This document shows positions 24,801-36,800 of a DNA stretch of 64,000 nt, in pieces. Numbering within the stretch: position 1 is the stretch's first letter; each line of letters opens with the position of its first letter. The notes under the pieces were generated by a model that was not told the DNA's origin, did not search any database, and saw only the letters and a list, made by a program, of their open reading frames with translations. The stretch comes from Oreocharis arfaki (lineage: Eukaryota > Chordata > Aves > Passeriformes > Paramythiidae). The stretch is from contig VZRR01002859.1 in the NCBI GenBank assembly GCA_013398015.1, positions 992,001-1,056,000 on the forward strand. The letters run 5' to 3'. Made by a program: the position numbers and the translations under genes.

Positions 24801-27800
24801 TTTTCAGGGAGAGACTGGAATGGAGGGATCAAAAGGAAATAAGGTATTTTTTTACTTGTATACACTACATTCATTGCCAGTATACATAGCTGATACTGGG
24901 AGACATAGCAGTAAACTTGGGTTTTTTTGTTTTCTCCAACAATATTATTAGGGTGAAATGGGAGACCCTGGACCACCTGGTCTTATTGGAAATCCAGGAT
25001 CAAAGGTAAGTGAAAGTTATTTTATCCAATAGCAATTGCATTCTATGCTGTTATATAAGAGGACTCCGATGCTATCAACTCTTTAGCTAGTATTAATGGG
25101 CAAAGAATGCAAATGGTTTATATCAAAAGTTTGTGCTTCGATCATGGCTATTTTACATAAAATTTACGTTTTACATAAAGCTCTTGTTGCTCTTATTGGC
25201 ACTCAGAAAGGAGTATTTACACAAAGCTCAAGTGTTATTTTGTCACTCAAGAATATGAGCGCCCATTTTGCAATTAGAAATCCACTGGTAGCTGAGTGTA
25301 TTCCCTTTATCCTTTAGTGAGGCAAGAAGTAACCACTGCCAATACTTTAAGAGTTCCTTTGTTTAATCCTATGAGACAGCAGGTAATGTCAAAGCAGTCA
25401 TGGCCTTGCTTTGACTCTATCCTCATAGGCAAACTCAGGAAGTGTGGCCTGGATGAGTGGACAGTGACTGGATTGAGAACTGGCTGAACAGCAGATCCCA
25501 GAAGTTCATAATCGGTGGTACAGGCACTAGCTGTCAGTAGTGGTGTCCGCTAGGGTTCAACACTGGGCCCAGTCTTGTTTATTTGGTTCATCAAGGACTT
25601 GGATGAAGGAGCAGAGGCCTCCTCAGCAAGTTCCCTACAACACAAAGGTGGGAGGAGTGGCCGACACCCCAGAGGGCTGTGCAGCCCTTCAGAGGGACCA
25701 GGACAGGTTGGAGAGATGGGCAGAGAAGAACTGTCTGAAACTCAACCAAGGCAAGTGCAGGGTCCTGCACCTGGGGAGGAATAACCATAGGGGACAACCT
25801 GCTGGAAAGCAGCTCTGTGGAGAAGGACCTGGGAGTCCTGGTGTGTTGGGGCAGACACGACACACAAGTTTTAGCATTGAGTGCTGGCAAAGACTCTTTA
25901 TTCTAAAAAGCCGGTGTCATATATATGCACTTTTGTATGTTTATCATTCATGTTACTCATCTATTGGTTGCTTAACTACTACAATAGATTCATTGGCAAT
26001 TTCAACTACACCATACTATTATTAGTTATCTACAACATAGGCATCTCAAGAATCTAAACGAAACACCAGCTGCAGCTGTGTTTGCCGTTTACTCCCTTTA
26101 TTCTTCTGAATTTCTTGCTTCTCTTGATTAAGTTTCTCATGGGTAGACAGGGATTGTGCTGATGGGTAGACAGGGATTGTGCTGAGATCAATGTCAGATT
26201 CAGACTCAGACAGGCTTGCTGACCTGCTGTTAATCTCCACACTGGTGGACACCATGAGCCAGCAGTGCCCTTGTGACCAAGAAGGCCGATGGTGTCCTGG
26301 GGTGCATTAGCAAGAGCATTGCCAGCAGGTCAAGGGAAGTGGTCCTGCCCCTCTAGTCAGCCCTGGTGAGGCACATCTGGAGTGTTGTGCCCAGTTCTGG
26401 GCTTCTCAGTACAAGAGAGGCATGGAGCTCCTGGAGCCAGTCCAGTGGAGGGCAACAAAGATGATTAAGGGACTGGAGAATCTCTCTTAAAAGGAAAGGC
26501 TGAGGGAGCTGGGCCTGTTTGGCCTTGAGTAAAGTCAACTGGAAGGAGACCTCATCAGTGTCTGTCAGTATCTCAACAGTGGTGTTGAGGTTTCCAGGTC
26601 CTTCTTGGTGGTGCCAAGCACCAAGGACAAGAGACAAAGAACAGAAACTGATGCACAGGAAGTTGACCTGAATATGAGGGAGAGCTTCTTTACTGAGTGG
26701 GTGACTGGAACAGATTGCCCAAGGAGGTTGTAGAGTCTCGCTCACTGGAGATATTGAAGAAACTCTGCAATGTGCTGTAGAATCACCCTGCTTGAGCAGG
26801 AAGGTTGAACAAGATAACTCACCGTGGTCCCTTATAACCTCACCCATTCTGCAATTGTGTGATTCTGTATAGAAAGTAACTGAAGCATAAACATTCTTGA
26901 GAATCTCTCATGATACTTTGAATTGTATCAAATAAAGGCGGAATTAGGAACTGTTAAATCTAACTGCCACCCAACACTATTCATGTTGGATAGTACTCAA
27001 ATTTTAGATCATGAAAAGAAGGCCCAGTGAGAATGGATGTGGCTAGAGAAGCCACAGAATTGTTGTCTTAAAAATGATTCTTGAAATCTTGATTTATTCT
27101 TTTGTTATGTCTTTCCCTTTAGGTATTCTGCTTTGTATTAACTTGTATTTCCTTTATATACATACTTAGGATTTTGTACGTATCAATGTACAAGACTTAT
27201 TGACCTAAACATTAGCGCGAGGGAGAACGAGCAAACTCTGTACTTCTTACTCCATGTGGAAGATAATTCTTAATGCCAGATGTTTTAATATATTTATATA
27301 TAAGAATGCTTTACACCACATTACAGTAATTTGTTGACTTTTACCTCAGATCTGTATTGTATCATTTCACAGGGACTGCAAGGCCCTCCAGGACCTGTCG
27401 GACCCAGGGGACTGCCAGGAGGAGTTGTATGTATTGTGCCATTTTGCCAGCTGCAGCAGGGTGGTGTGTGAACAGTTAGTCAGTGAACAGTGCCACAGAA
27501 GTTACCATAGGTGCTTCTTTTGTGGGTGCTACTGTAGCTCTCAGGTGTTGAGGCACAGTAGGATGTGATGCCTCCCTCAACAGGCCATTATCTTCAGTTT
27601 CAATAAACCCTCTATATCCTGCTTCTGCCACTGACAGCCTGGAGTGGATCTGGATAGTGGGGTTTATTTAAGAACCACTGAAATGAGAGCTTTTACCCTT
27701 CTTGATTATCTCTCCCTCGTTGCCGCATCAGCATTATGTTCCTTGAGTCCTGGCTTCCTGTTCCAGCAGGGAGATCATTGCTTGGCTGGGATGGTTAAGC

Positions 27801-30800
27801 AACAAGTTGTCTTGGTGTGTGTTGTGCAGCTGCTCAGTCACCAGGCACAGATGTTACTGGGCAAGGCTCCCCAGAGATGCAGCATGCTTGTGGGTGCAAA
27901 ACTGGTGGGTTGGGAGTGTCAAGCAGTGGTACTTCTCAGCAGAGTTTGAGTGCTCCTGTAGTTATTGGGCTTTTGGGTGCCCCACATTCAGGTCTGCCAA
28001 CTGACTGGGGTTTGTCAAGGTGGTGGGGTTCTCCTTCACAGGGATTTTAGTGTACCTGTAACAATTATTCCACTAAGCAACAGGCTGATGGGTCTTCTGG
28101 CTGGTTGGGGTTTCTCAAACCATAGGCACCTACCCCAAGATCCAGCACACCTGTAACCCTTGTGCTTCTGGGCAGGAGGAACACGGGGGATGCGTCAATC
28201 CAGTTTGGATTCTCTAGGAAACTATTAGGCACTCTTATACTAAACTTGGAACTGCCCTGGGCATTTAATTTGACTCCTACATATAGTAGAAGCCTGTCCC
28301 GGGGCCATGGCTGCCTGTCTCCCACATTATGGCACAATCCCTCTTTCAGTGTGCAGACAGCTATGTTGTGCCTAATTCCCTGTTTCAGTCCACAACACCA
28401 GTGGTGTCACATAACCTAACAAGTGGCACCTACTCTCTCTTCTTGGTTCTTGTACCTCGCTTCTTCCATAAACCGTAAAATGGCTTTTAACTAGCATTTT
28501 GGAGGTAAGAGTGGTTAGATCCAAGAAGTGGATCAAGAAAAGCAGGCAATGAAAAGCTTAGCTTTAGTCTAGCAGTTCGGCCACTCACTTGAAAAGGACT
28601 AGGATTTCAATCATTGCTCTCCGCATGTGGTTTTGGTTTTTATCTTTTTTCTACCAACAGAAGCATCCAGAAGCTGGTGTTGCTGCATTTTTTCTTAGGC
28701 CTTTCCACGCATGCTCTGAGACTACGTTGTGGGACAGAACTCTTATTTGGAGCAGACTTTGAAGTCATGTACCTTATTAATATTAAAATAGCCTTCTGAG
28801 TAGTATGCAGCTGGCAGACTTGTTATTGGTGGCCTGTTAAAAGTCTTAGGGATATAAGTGAAGTGATCAATGGAGCACAGAATTTTCAGCTCTTGACAGG
28901 GGAAAAAACCGCTAGTATTTAAATCTGCATGTAGTCATTTTGTACTGTGTTACTTATTGACTATTTCTTTATATCTTATTTTCCTACTCAGTTGAGGCGT
29001 ATGTTTTTTCAATTGTGTCTGATTTACCTATCTTCTATACAATAGTTTGTGAGTCTTATCTGCTGTACTTCTTTTTATGTATAAATCACCAGTCCTACTA
29101 CGAAAGATAACAAAATACTCATTTCTCTCTTGCTTGTGTTGCTGTCATCCCACTTGAGTTCATAATTGCTGTTTTTGAAACTGATGTTCTGATGAATCTT
29201 TGATCAAGAGAACATTATGAACAGATAAATACTAGTTATATGTAAGTCCTAGATATAGATGGTCCTGAAGACTCGTATTTGTGCCCACAATTCTAGTATC
29301 TTAAAACATAAATTTAAATATTTTATAGATGTTGTGCTTAGCTCCAAGCTTCTTGATTTTTTATCTTCTAAAGATGAAAAATTATAGATTAAAAATATAA
29401 TAATTCATTTTATGCAGTATGATGACAATTATGAAAGTTTGAAAATTGTTTTACATTAACTCACATTATCAAAGAGTCATCTAGCAGATAAGAATTACTT
29501 ATTTTCTTTTCCTAAGAAACCACTTGAGCTTGGTCCAACCAAAAAAAAGAGAGATAAATTTGGGAAATCCTTAGAAAAGAAGAGAGAGAAGAGAGACTGT
29601 GTGTATTTTATGCCAATATTTGAAGTGGGTAGGTTAGGCCATGATCAGTAAATTTAAATTTCCCTTTTTATAACAACTTTGTGTCGGTATAAGCAGAGTA
29701 TTCTTCATTAGGGTACTTTTTTTCTTTCTTACGCTTTTAGTTTGGATGACTGGGTGAAACGAGTAGCTGTCTGTCTGTATTAAGTACAGAATGCAGCAGG
29801 GAAAGCAAACACAGATGCTGAACATTCACTACTGGCATGAAAATGTTGTCGTCTGTCATATGTCAATGTTCACAAAACTGTGTTTTACACTGAGAAGAAA
29901 AGGTAAAACAATATGTCTTTCCTTGTCTTTTTCGTATAAAGTTCATTTTTCAGTCCAGCTTAAGTTTCATACTTAGATTTTACTGTTCAGTTTTGGCAAT
30001 TTTATCCTTTACTGTGAAAATTACTGGTATTTTTAACAAAACACATGACTAAATAGTTGGTTGAATAACATTGAAGGGTCATGGAAAAAGTTTTCTGTAT
30101 TTGTTGCAGTATAGTAGGAGAACTCAATTAAGCCTTACTCATTATTTAAATAGTTTCTACTTAAATTTTAATCTTTTTCATTTATCTTCATTTCTCTGCA
30201 TTTATAATAATCTTTCATGTAAAGGACAAGGGAAAATAGCAAAGTTAAAATCAAAATGTGAAAGATGAGAAGATTTAGACAAAAGAAAGGCTAGAACATA
30301 CTTTATTTACTGAAAATGTTTTACTGTCCACTACATATTTAAAACATTTAAAGGGATTTGTTGGATTAACTAATGTGAAGGAGTAGGAATTCATTGAGGC
30401 TTTTAAGATACCAGTTTGAATAATTAACTAGTACAGGAAATCATGCAGCCCTCCATGGGCAAAAAAGATGAGACACTTACTCAAAATTCAAGTTTTTATG
30501 TGCTGCTACCTTCCTTGGAAAAAACGATTGATTTTCAAGACTTGGAATTACTTTAGAATAGCAGAAATAAACCTTTTGGTCTCTTCCATTCTGCCCTGAT
30601 AGGGTCCAGAAAGTAATCTTGATTATTACATTTTAACTTACAGAAAAATGATTCATATATTTAATTAAGTAGGCATTTATTAACTTATAGTCTTTAACAT
30701 TTGGGATCAATACTAATGCACAGCAAATATTCCAGTGTAAACTGATTTTCATCTGTTTTTTTATATAACCATTAAGAGAATAGCTGTAAAAATGTACAGT

Positions 30801-33800
30801 TATGTTTTTACTATTTCCAGGGCTTACCAGGAGAGCCTGGGGTACCAGGAAACCCAGGAATTAAAGGAGACAAGGTATGTTTTAAGTGTTTTTAATCAAA
30901 CTTGGTCTGTTAAAGCATTTTAAACTTTCACTTCAAGAGTAACCTTCCTTTCTTCTGTAGTGCAGCTGTGTGACTCTTGAATGAAGTGATTTTAAAATGT
31001 ACCAGCAGCAACCCCCTGTGTCTTGGAGGAGAAACATCTCTGCATTTGGAGATGGTTCAGGCCAGTTTGGCAAGCCAGTTGTTCTTTAGATGAATAATTT
31101 AAGTAATATTTCAAGGAGGTTGGACTGTGCCCTTACATTAAATCTGTGCTGTGCAGAAATGTCGGTTCAGGTCCTGACTACACCCTTTCAGTGTAGTGCC
31201 TTACCCAGACTAATGTGTAAAATCCCACTTTGCAGTCAGACACATTCATCTTGGCAGAGCTTTAGGGCAGCTACACTGGCTCAGATGAGAGCCAAGGCTG
31301 GATCTCCTTAGCACATTGTATTTTGCTGTGCAGAAATCCCTTAGTTAGAATTCAGCTGCATCAGCAAGAGCTAAAAATTATTGTGTGTATGTACTGAATG
31401 TAAAGAAGGAGAACAAAAAGCAGATATACAGGTGTGCTCTGAGCTGTGTGATATGTTGTGGTATTTATACATTCTGGGGTACAAGGGAAACCAATAAAAC
31501 CCAGTTTGAAGAAGTGAGCTGAAAGAAAGGCAGAGAAAGTAACTGAAACAAGGACAAAAATATACTCATCTTGCAAAATGAGAAGTAGCAGATTCAGAAA
31601 CAATCACAGAGGATGTTGCAGGAGCCTGCAAAAGACACGAGGACAGCATAATAAAAGGCAAAAAATCACTGTGTAAGCAGCAGGAGTTTAGAGATATGTA
31701 GCAAGAGACACTGCACGTATTGAAATGAGGAACAGAGGTGTAAAGAGGAATACACTGAAGACCCCAGGTTTAGCACTAGTGGTTGATAGCTGAGGAGAGA
31801 CATCTGTTGTTTCAGCTGTTACCGTGAGTTAGTTGGCAGGGTTAAATGACAACCTGCATATTAGGAGTCTGGGGAGCAAGAAATGCAGATCAGATGCATT
31901 TCAAGCATGGGAAACCAAGAGAATACTAGTTATTATTAATAGTTTTATGATCCATGTCTCCAATTCTGTAACTTTTTGAAGGAAAATATGAGGGGTTTTT
32001 TTCTTCTCTGTATCTTCTCAAAGTACTGGCTCTTTCTGTGATAACCTTGATAGTATTTAGAGTTTTTTGGTAGGGGAAATTTCTCACATTTCAGTTAGTG
32101 ATTCAAATTTATATTGTAGGGTGACCCTGGTGGAATTATGGGACCTCCTGGACATCCAGGTCCAAAAGGTGATATGGGGCCTCCTGGACCAAGCCTGCCT
32201 GGAACACCAGTAAGTTCATAATCTGAGAAGACTTTTCTGACTTTTATTTCCTGCAGGGACAACTGTGAAAGAATTCTCACTGTGCAATGAAAGAAATCGT
32301 AGAATGGTTTGGGTTGGAAGATACCTTAAACATCATCTAGCTCCAACCCCCTGCTATGGGCAGGGACACCTCCTACTAGAACAGGTTCCTCAAAGCCCAG
32401 TCCAACCTGGTCTTGAGCACTTCCAGATGCTCCTCTTCCAGGGATGCTCCTATTCCAGGGATGGGGCATCCACAACTTCTCTCAGCAACCTGTTCCAGAG
32501 CCTCACCACACTCACAGTAAAGAGTTTCTTCCTAGTACCTAATCTAAACCTAGTCACTTCCGGTTTAAAGGCACAAAGCAAGCATTTTTTATTTTAATTT
32601 CAAAATCAAAATATATTTTACAGTGATATTGTAAGTGCACTAAAACATTGTCTAGAAATAGTGTAAGAATCCCACGTAATCCTAGTGACGCTGGCACTGA
32701 CAAGACATGTAAACTTGTCATAGTTTATTTCTAAAGGCTAGCTGATTTTGGAAATTAAATTCATCTAGTGTCTTGGATTTCAAAACATAATTTGGGTTTT
32801 TTTCTTGGTTTTTTTGTGTTTTGTTTTGGGTTTCTTTTAGGGTCCCACTGGTGTTCCTGGAAACCCAGGTCCACGGGGGCCAAAGGTATGCAAAATACAT
32901 TATTTCTGTTTCTAAAAATATTTTTTTAAAGACAATATGGTAGTTTACATTTTCAGAGCCGTTGTGATGGAAAGCCTTGTACCTTTCACAGGGAGAAAGA
33001 GGACTACCTGGTGTACAGGGAGCGCCTGGGGAGATGGGGCCCCCTGGAATAGGCATTCAGGGATCACCAGTAAGTAAAGCAACACCCAGAATTTGGGCTT
33101 CTCGCTGTGCATCACTGAGAAAATGCAATAAGCAAATAAAGCATATTAAAAAGCCATGGGCTCCCTTCTGACTTGACTCCCAACTCCCAGTTTGCTTCAA
33201 GGGTTGCTGTGCAGTTTAAATTCAAACATGAAGCCCGCTGATGCAGACATCTAAAGCATTCATCATACATAATTTGTACAGCAATAATTGTTTGTTATTC
33301 AGCTTGTTTCCCAGGTTTCTTTCTTTTTAATGCCTTTAATAAAGCCATCTGCAGGGTCTTCAGAGTATTCAGTAAAAAAATTTGCTGATGGTATACCTGG
33401 TAGGTGGTACATGGTATTGCAGGAGTTTTACTCCAGTGACTGAGGCAATCTCTCTTCAACCAATGTGTATCAGCTGATACAACTCAGTTTATGGGCAGCA
33501 CTCTGGTATGAAGAGAAAATGTTTGTGAAAGGTGACTAGACATTCACCCTGAATGCCTTAATCTAAAATAATAATCCTTAATTTTTTCAGTTACAATATT
33601 TTCAAATCTGAATTTTAAAAATTAGCCATTTATTTCTAAATATCTGTTTTTATTCAACTGATCATTAGCTTTTTTTCATGAATCTCCTTGCTAAATATCA
33701 AGTTTCACCACGGATCATTAGTTTTTGGAATTTCTTGCCCTGTAAAATGAGCATTCACAAAGTCTTGAGGCCTCTAATTTTGGCAAAATTAGATTTGGAT

Positions 33801-36800
33801 TTAAAGCCAAACCTTAAAGCCAGCCTTTCTCAAAGTGAAAACTGTATAAATATCCCACATTCAGCATTTTCCAACGAAGTTCATCTCCCTTATCCCAGAA
33901 AGTACAATTATTAATTATTTGGAATTTTCTTACAGGGTCCTATAGGTCCAACTGGATCAGCAGGTGTGCAGGTAGGGTATAAGTTTTCTCTTTAATACAA
34001 AACCCATCTCTTTAGTTTGAGAATTTTGCAGGAAAGGTATTCTTATATCCTAAATACCCTTTTGTGTTCTTAGGGCCCTAGGGGACCTCCAGGATTACCA
34101 GGAACTCCAGGTACCCCTGGTATTAATGTAAGTGACAGATTTATATATATACAAGACAAAACAATGTGTACCTTATCAATGATTTAAGGCCATCAAGTTT
34201 TACATTTGTTTCTAGGGCACTCCAGGAAGAGATGGAAAGCCAGGACTACCAGGCCCTCCAGGTGATCCTGTAGGTATACAGGGAAAACTTATGCATTTGC
34301 TTTGGTGGAAATATTTTCAATTTGTATGAGGTGAGATAGCATAGGAAGTCTAGAAGAACCAGTGATATGAAGATAAAGTGGAATTACTCCCTTGGGAAAG
34401 ACAGGAAAACAGTCATGTTATGTACCTTGGCCTCAATAAAACTGAGACTGTCTTCGTGATGTTTCTTTAAGCAAGAAAAAATGCTTAGAATTAGTTAACA
34501 TGTAGTTAATGCTTACCAAAAATCATGGATCTGAGTGTCTCCCAGCAGATTATTGTCAAACTTGGAAAGAGAGGTCTCTCCCATGCTTAGTTCTTGTCAG
34601 TGATTTAATTTGATTTGAGTAAGTAGATAAAACTCTGAAATTGGAGTGGGAAAGATTGCTTGCTTTTTGAAGATATAATCAAAATTCAGAGGCTGTCTGA
34701 AGTCAACAAGATTTAACTTGAGACAGTTAAGAGGATAAAGTGCTTAATAAGGAAAACCTAAAATCCATAAGTAGAATACATCTGGAAGGCACAGCACATT
34801 GTAAACTGAATGTAAGTAAAATATTCGATGCTCCTATTAAACGGACAGGTCTAAATGGTAAAACTCACAAACAGGATAATCATTGCATTTTGCTCTCTTG
34901 AAATACTCTTCTCTTTGGAAAGAACATTTTTTTCCAAAGATGTAGCAAGCAGGAGTGAATCTGGAGAATTAGGGCCATTTTAAGATTTTCAAAATCCTGG
35001 CATATACCACACACTCATTCAGAGATGAGCACACAGATTTATGTCCCTACAGAGTGTGTTTGCAGTCAGGCTGGACTTGCCTTGCACAGAGCAGAGGAGC
35101 TGTGTGGCACAAACACAGTCAGCTTGCTCTCGTAAATGTGTGCCCTTTGCAGCTGGGGTTAGGACCCTTTCACACTGAGGGCTTGGGGTTCTGTGCCATA
35201 CAATGACAGGCCAGTTAAAATAGGAACATTAGGAAAGAGGAGAGACTGGGGAAATTACGCTTCTACTCCAGTAGGAAGACGGACAGGCGACACGGTAATA
35301 GCCCATCTAGCTGTAAAATGTCATAAGGAGAAGGCTGAAAAGTCAGGCCATGTAGGTTGTTGTTTTCAAGGCTTGTCACAAGATTTAAGAGCAGGTGATC
35401 CTGTCTGTGTACGGTTTACCTCTGTGCCAAGGATGGACTTCACACCTTACATAACTATGTCCTTAAGTTGTGCTAGGTGGTGTTGTCTCACCCTAAAAAC
35501 ACCTCTGTGTGCTTTCAAAGGTGGTTATGCCACCCTGTAGATGGTGTACTTCTGATTATATTTCTGGTTAATTATGTTCAGCAGTACATCTCTTGAGCTG
35601 CTATTTGACACTCGTTGTTACTAACTGGCAGTTTTTAGAATACACTGAAAAAAGTGCTTACATTTTATTTTTCTTCTTCAAGATGGAAAGAATTGAAGTA
35701 GGCTGAACAAAAACAGTTACCTTATTTTGAATATGTCTAATTTTATAGTAAGCCCAGGATGATTTTAGATTTAGCATTGCCAGATGAAATGAGAATTAGT
35801 AATTGGAGAGTCTATTTGTGAATGAAGCTGATGATAACCAGGGCAATTGATTTTTTTATGGGGAGTCTTTAAAGTTTAATGGCAAGTCTTGGAAATCTGG
35901 GATGTACTTCAGTACAGTATAGATCCACTGATTGATCTTTAAATGGGTCAGCTCTAGTATCGGTAGCAATTTAGCAGTGGCACCAAGGAGCTGAATGTTT
36001 AAAGGCAGGAGAAAATATTGCATATGTTGCTCGTGTTGCTGTAGATGTATTATTCCCAGTATCTGAGCTAATTTATTGAAGTTAGCTTTGGCATCTCCAG
36101 AATTTGTGCTGCAGCTGAGAGTAGAGTCAAAGCCTAGGAGAAAGGAGGAGGAAAACAATTGAAGATAATCAGGTGAGAAAATGAGACATTCCAGTAACAT
36201 GAAGTTGTTGCTGATATGCTACGAAAACAATGTTAGTATGTTCAGGAGTTATACTGTTGCCATGGTTTGAGAAATTTCATTGAATTTGTAGCAGAGAATT
36301 ACAACTGATAGGTTAGATGGGCTGTAATATTTGACTATATCTGAAAACCTGCTTTTTCTTTTGAGTTTTCATTAAAAAATAGCTTCAACCAATATATATA
36401 ATCAGCTCTATGTGTAACAATATAAAGTTTAGAAGTGATGAAAGCACATCAGAATTAGGAGTGCTGTGTAAAGCATTAACTGCAGATGCCTTTTTTAATT
36501 TCAGGTTGCACTTCCACTTGTGGGAGACATGGGTGCTATACTGAAGGTAAATTTTTCAGAGATTAAATACCTTATTTTCCTATAAACATGCTTTTTAAAC
36601 AAACGTGCACTTGAGAGCTTCTGTAGGTTCAGTTTTGAGCTATGGGGCTAGCGTAGAATAGTATTGTGATTTTTTGTTGATTGTTTTGTTTTGTTTTTTA
36701 AAGATACTCAAGAAATGTATTTTATAGAAATTTTGCAAAATAGTGTTTGAACATCATGTGAGGTAGTAGCTAGCAAGTGCCTATTCAGCACATGCAGTAC

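Larger units (their letters stand above)
25844..26241 (-). mobile_element. Solo LTR of an endogenous retrovirus (398 bp), nested in CR1
   Basis: The element starts TGTTGGGG and ends CTCCACA (TG...CA), and is flanked by an identical 6-bp direct repeat CTGGTG at 25838-25843 and 26242-26247. Removing the element and one repeat restores normal CR1 wording (gtcctggtggacaccatgagc). On the minus strand it shows a TATATA box (about 25919-25926) and then AATAAA (complement of 25897-25902), 53 bp from the LTR end. This gives U3, R and a short U5 in that order. A 23-bp tandem duplication lies in U3. No internal viral genes are present, so the provirus was reduced to one LTR by LTR-LTR recombination. A 6-bp duplication fits class II (alpha/beta-like) avian ERVs, but that class call is inference. 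Confidence 0.88.
25420..26869 (+). mobile_element. CR1 LINE fragment, sense, split by a solo LTR
   Basis: This 5'-truncated CR1 copy is well preserved. Landmarks: 'agtgtggcctggatgagtgg' (25440), 'gtgcagggtcctgcacctgg' (25756), 'gaaggacctgggagtcctgg' (25822), 'gatgattaagggactggag' (26460), and the tail 'attctgcaattgtgtgattctg' near 26847-26868. The tail keeps the degenerate 8-bp terminal repeat. The reverse-transcriptase frame is broken by indels and stops. CR1 sequence resumes exactly after the LTR and its target duplication, so the LTR came later. Confidence 0.93.
25006..27372. other. Intron 7 (2.4 kb), mostly CR1 plus solo LTR
   Basis: More than half of this intron is a CR1 copy (about 25420-26869) split by a solo LTR (25844-26241). 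The flanks are ordinary AT-rich intron. Confidence 0.85.

Noticed and set aside
25540..26025. 161-codon open frame (+)
   Set aside because: It runs through CR1 and into the antisense LTR. The wording is that of the retroelements, not a host gene.
26353..26847. 164-codon open frame on the minus strand
   Set aside because: It is the antisense of the CR1 3' part, a shadow of repeat sequence.
27905..28175. CRISPR-like array
   Set aside because: The repeats are long, diverged and without unique spacers, and the genome is vertebrate.
27644..28419. Cluster of overlapping frames in both strands
   Set aside because: A GC-richer patch has fewer stops. The frames overlap each other and the minisatellite and show no protein-like features.
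35193..35540. 115-codon open frame (+) in intron 15
   Set aside because: No motif, family resemblance, splice context or repeat identity. The length is possible by chance.
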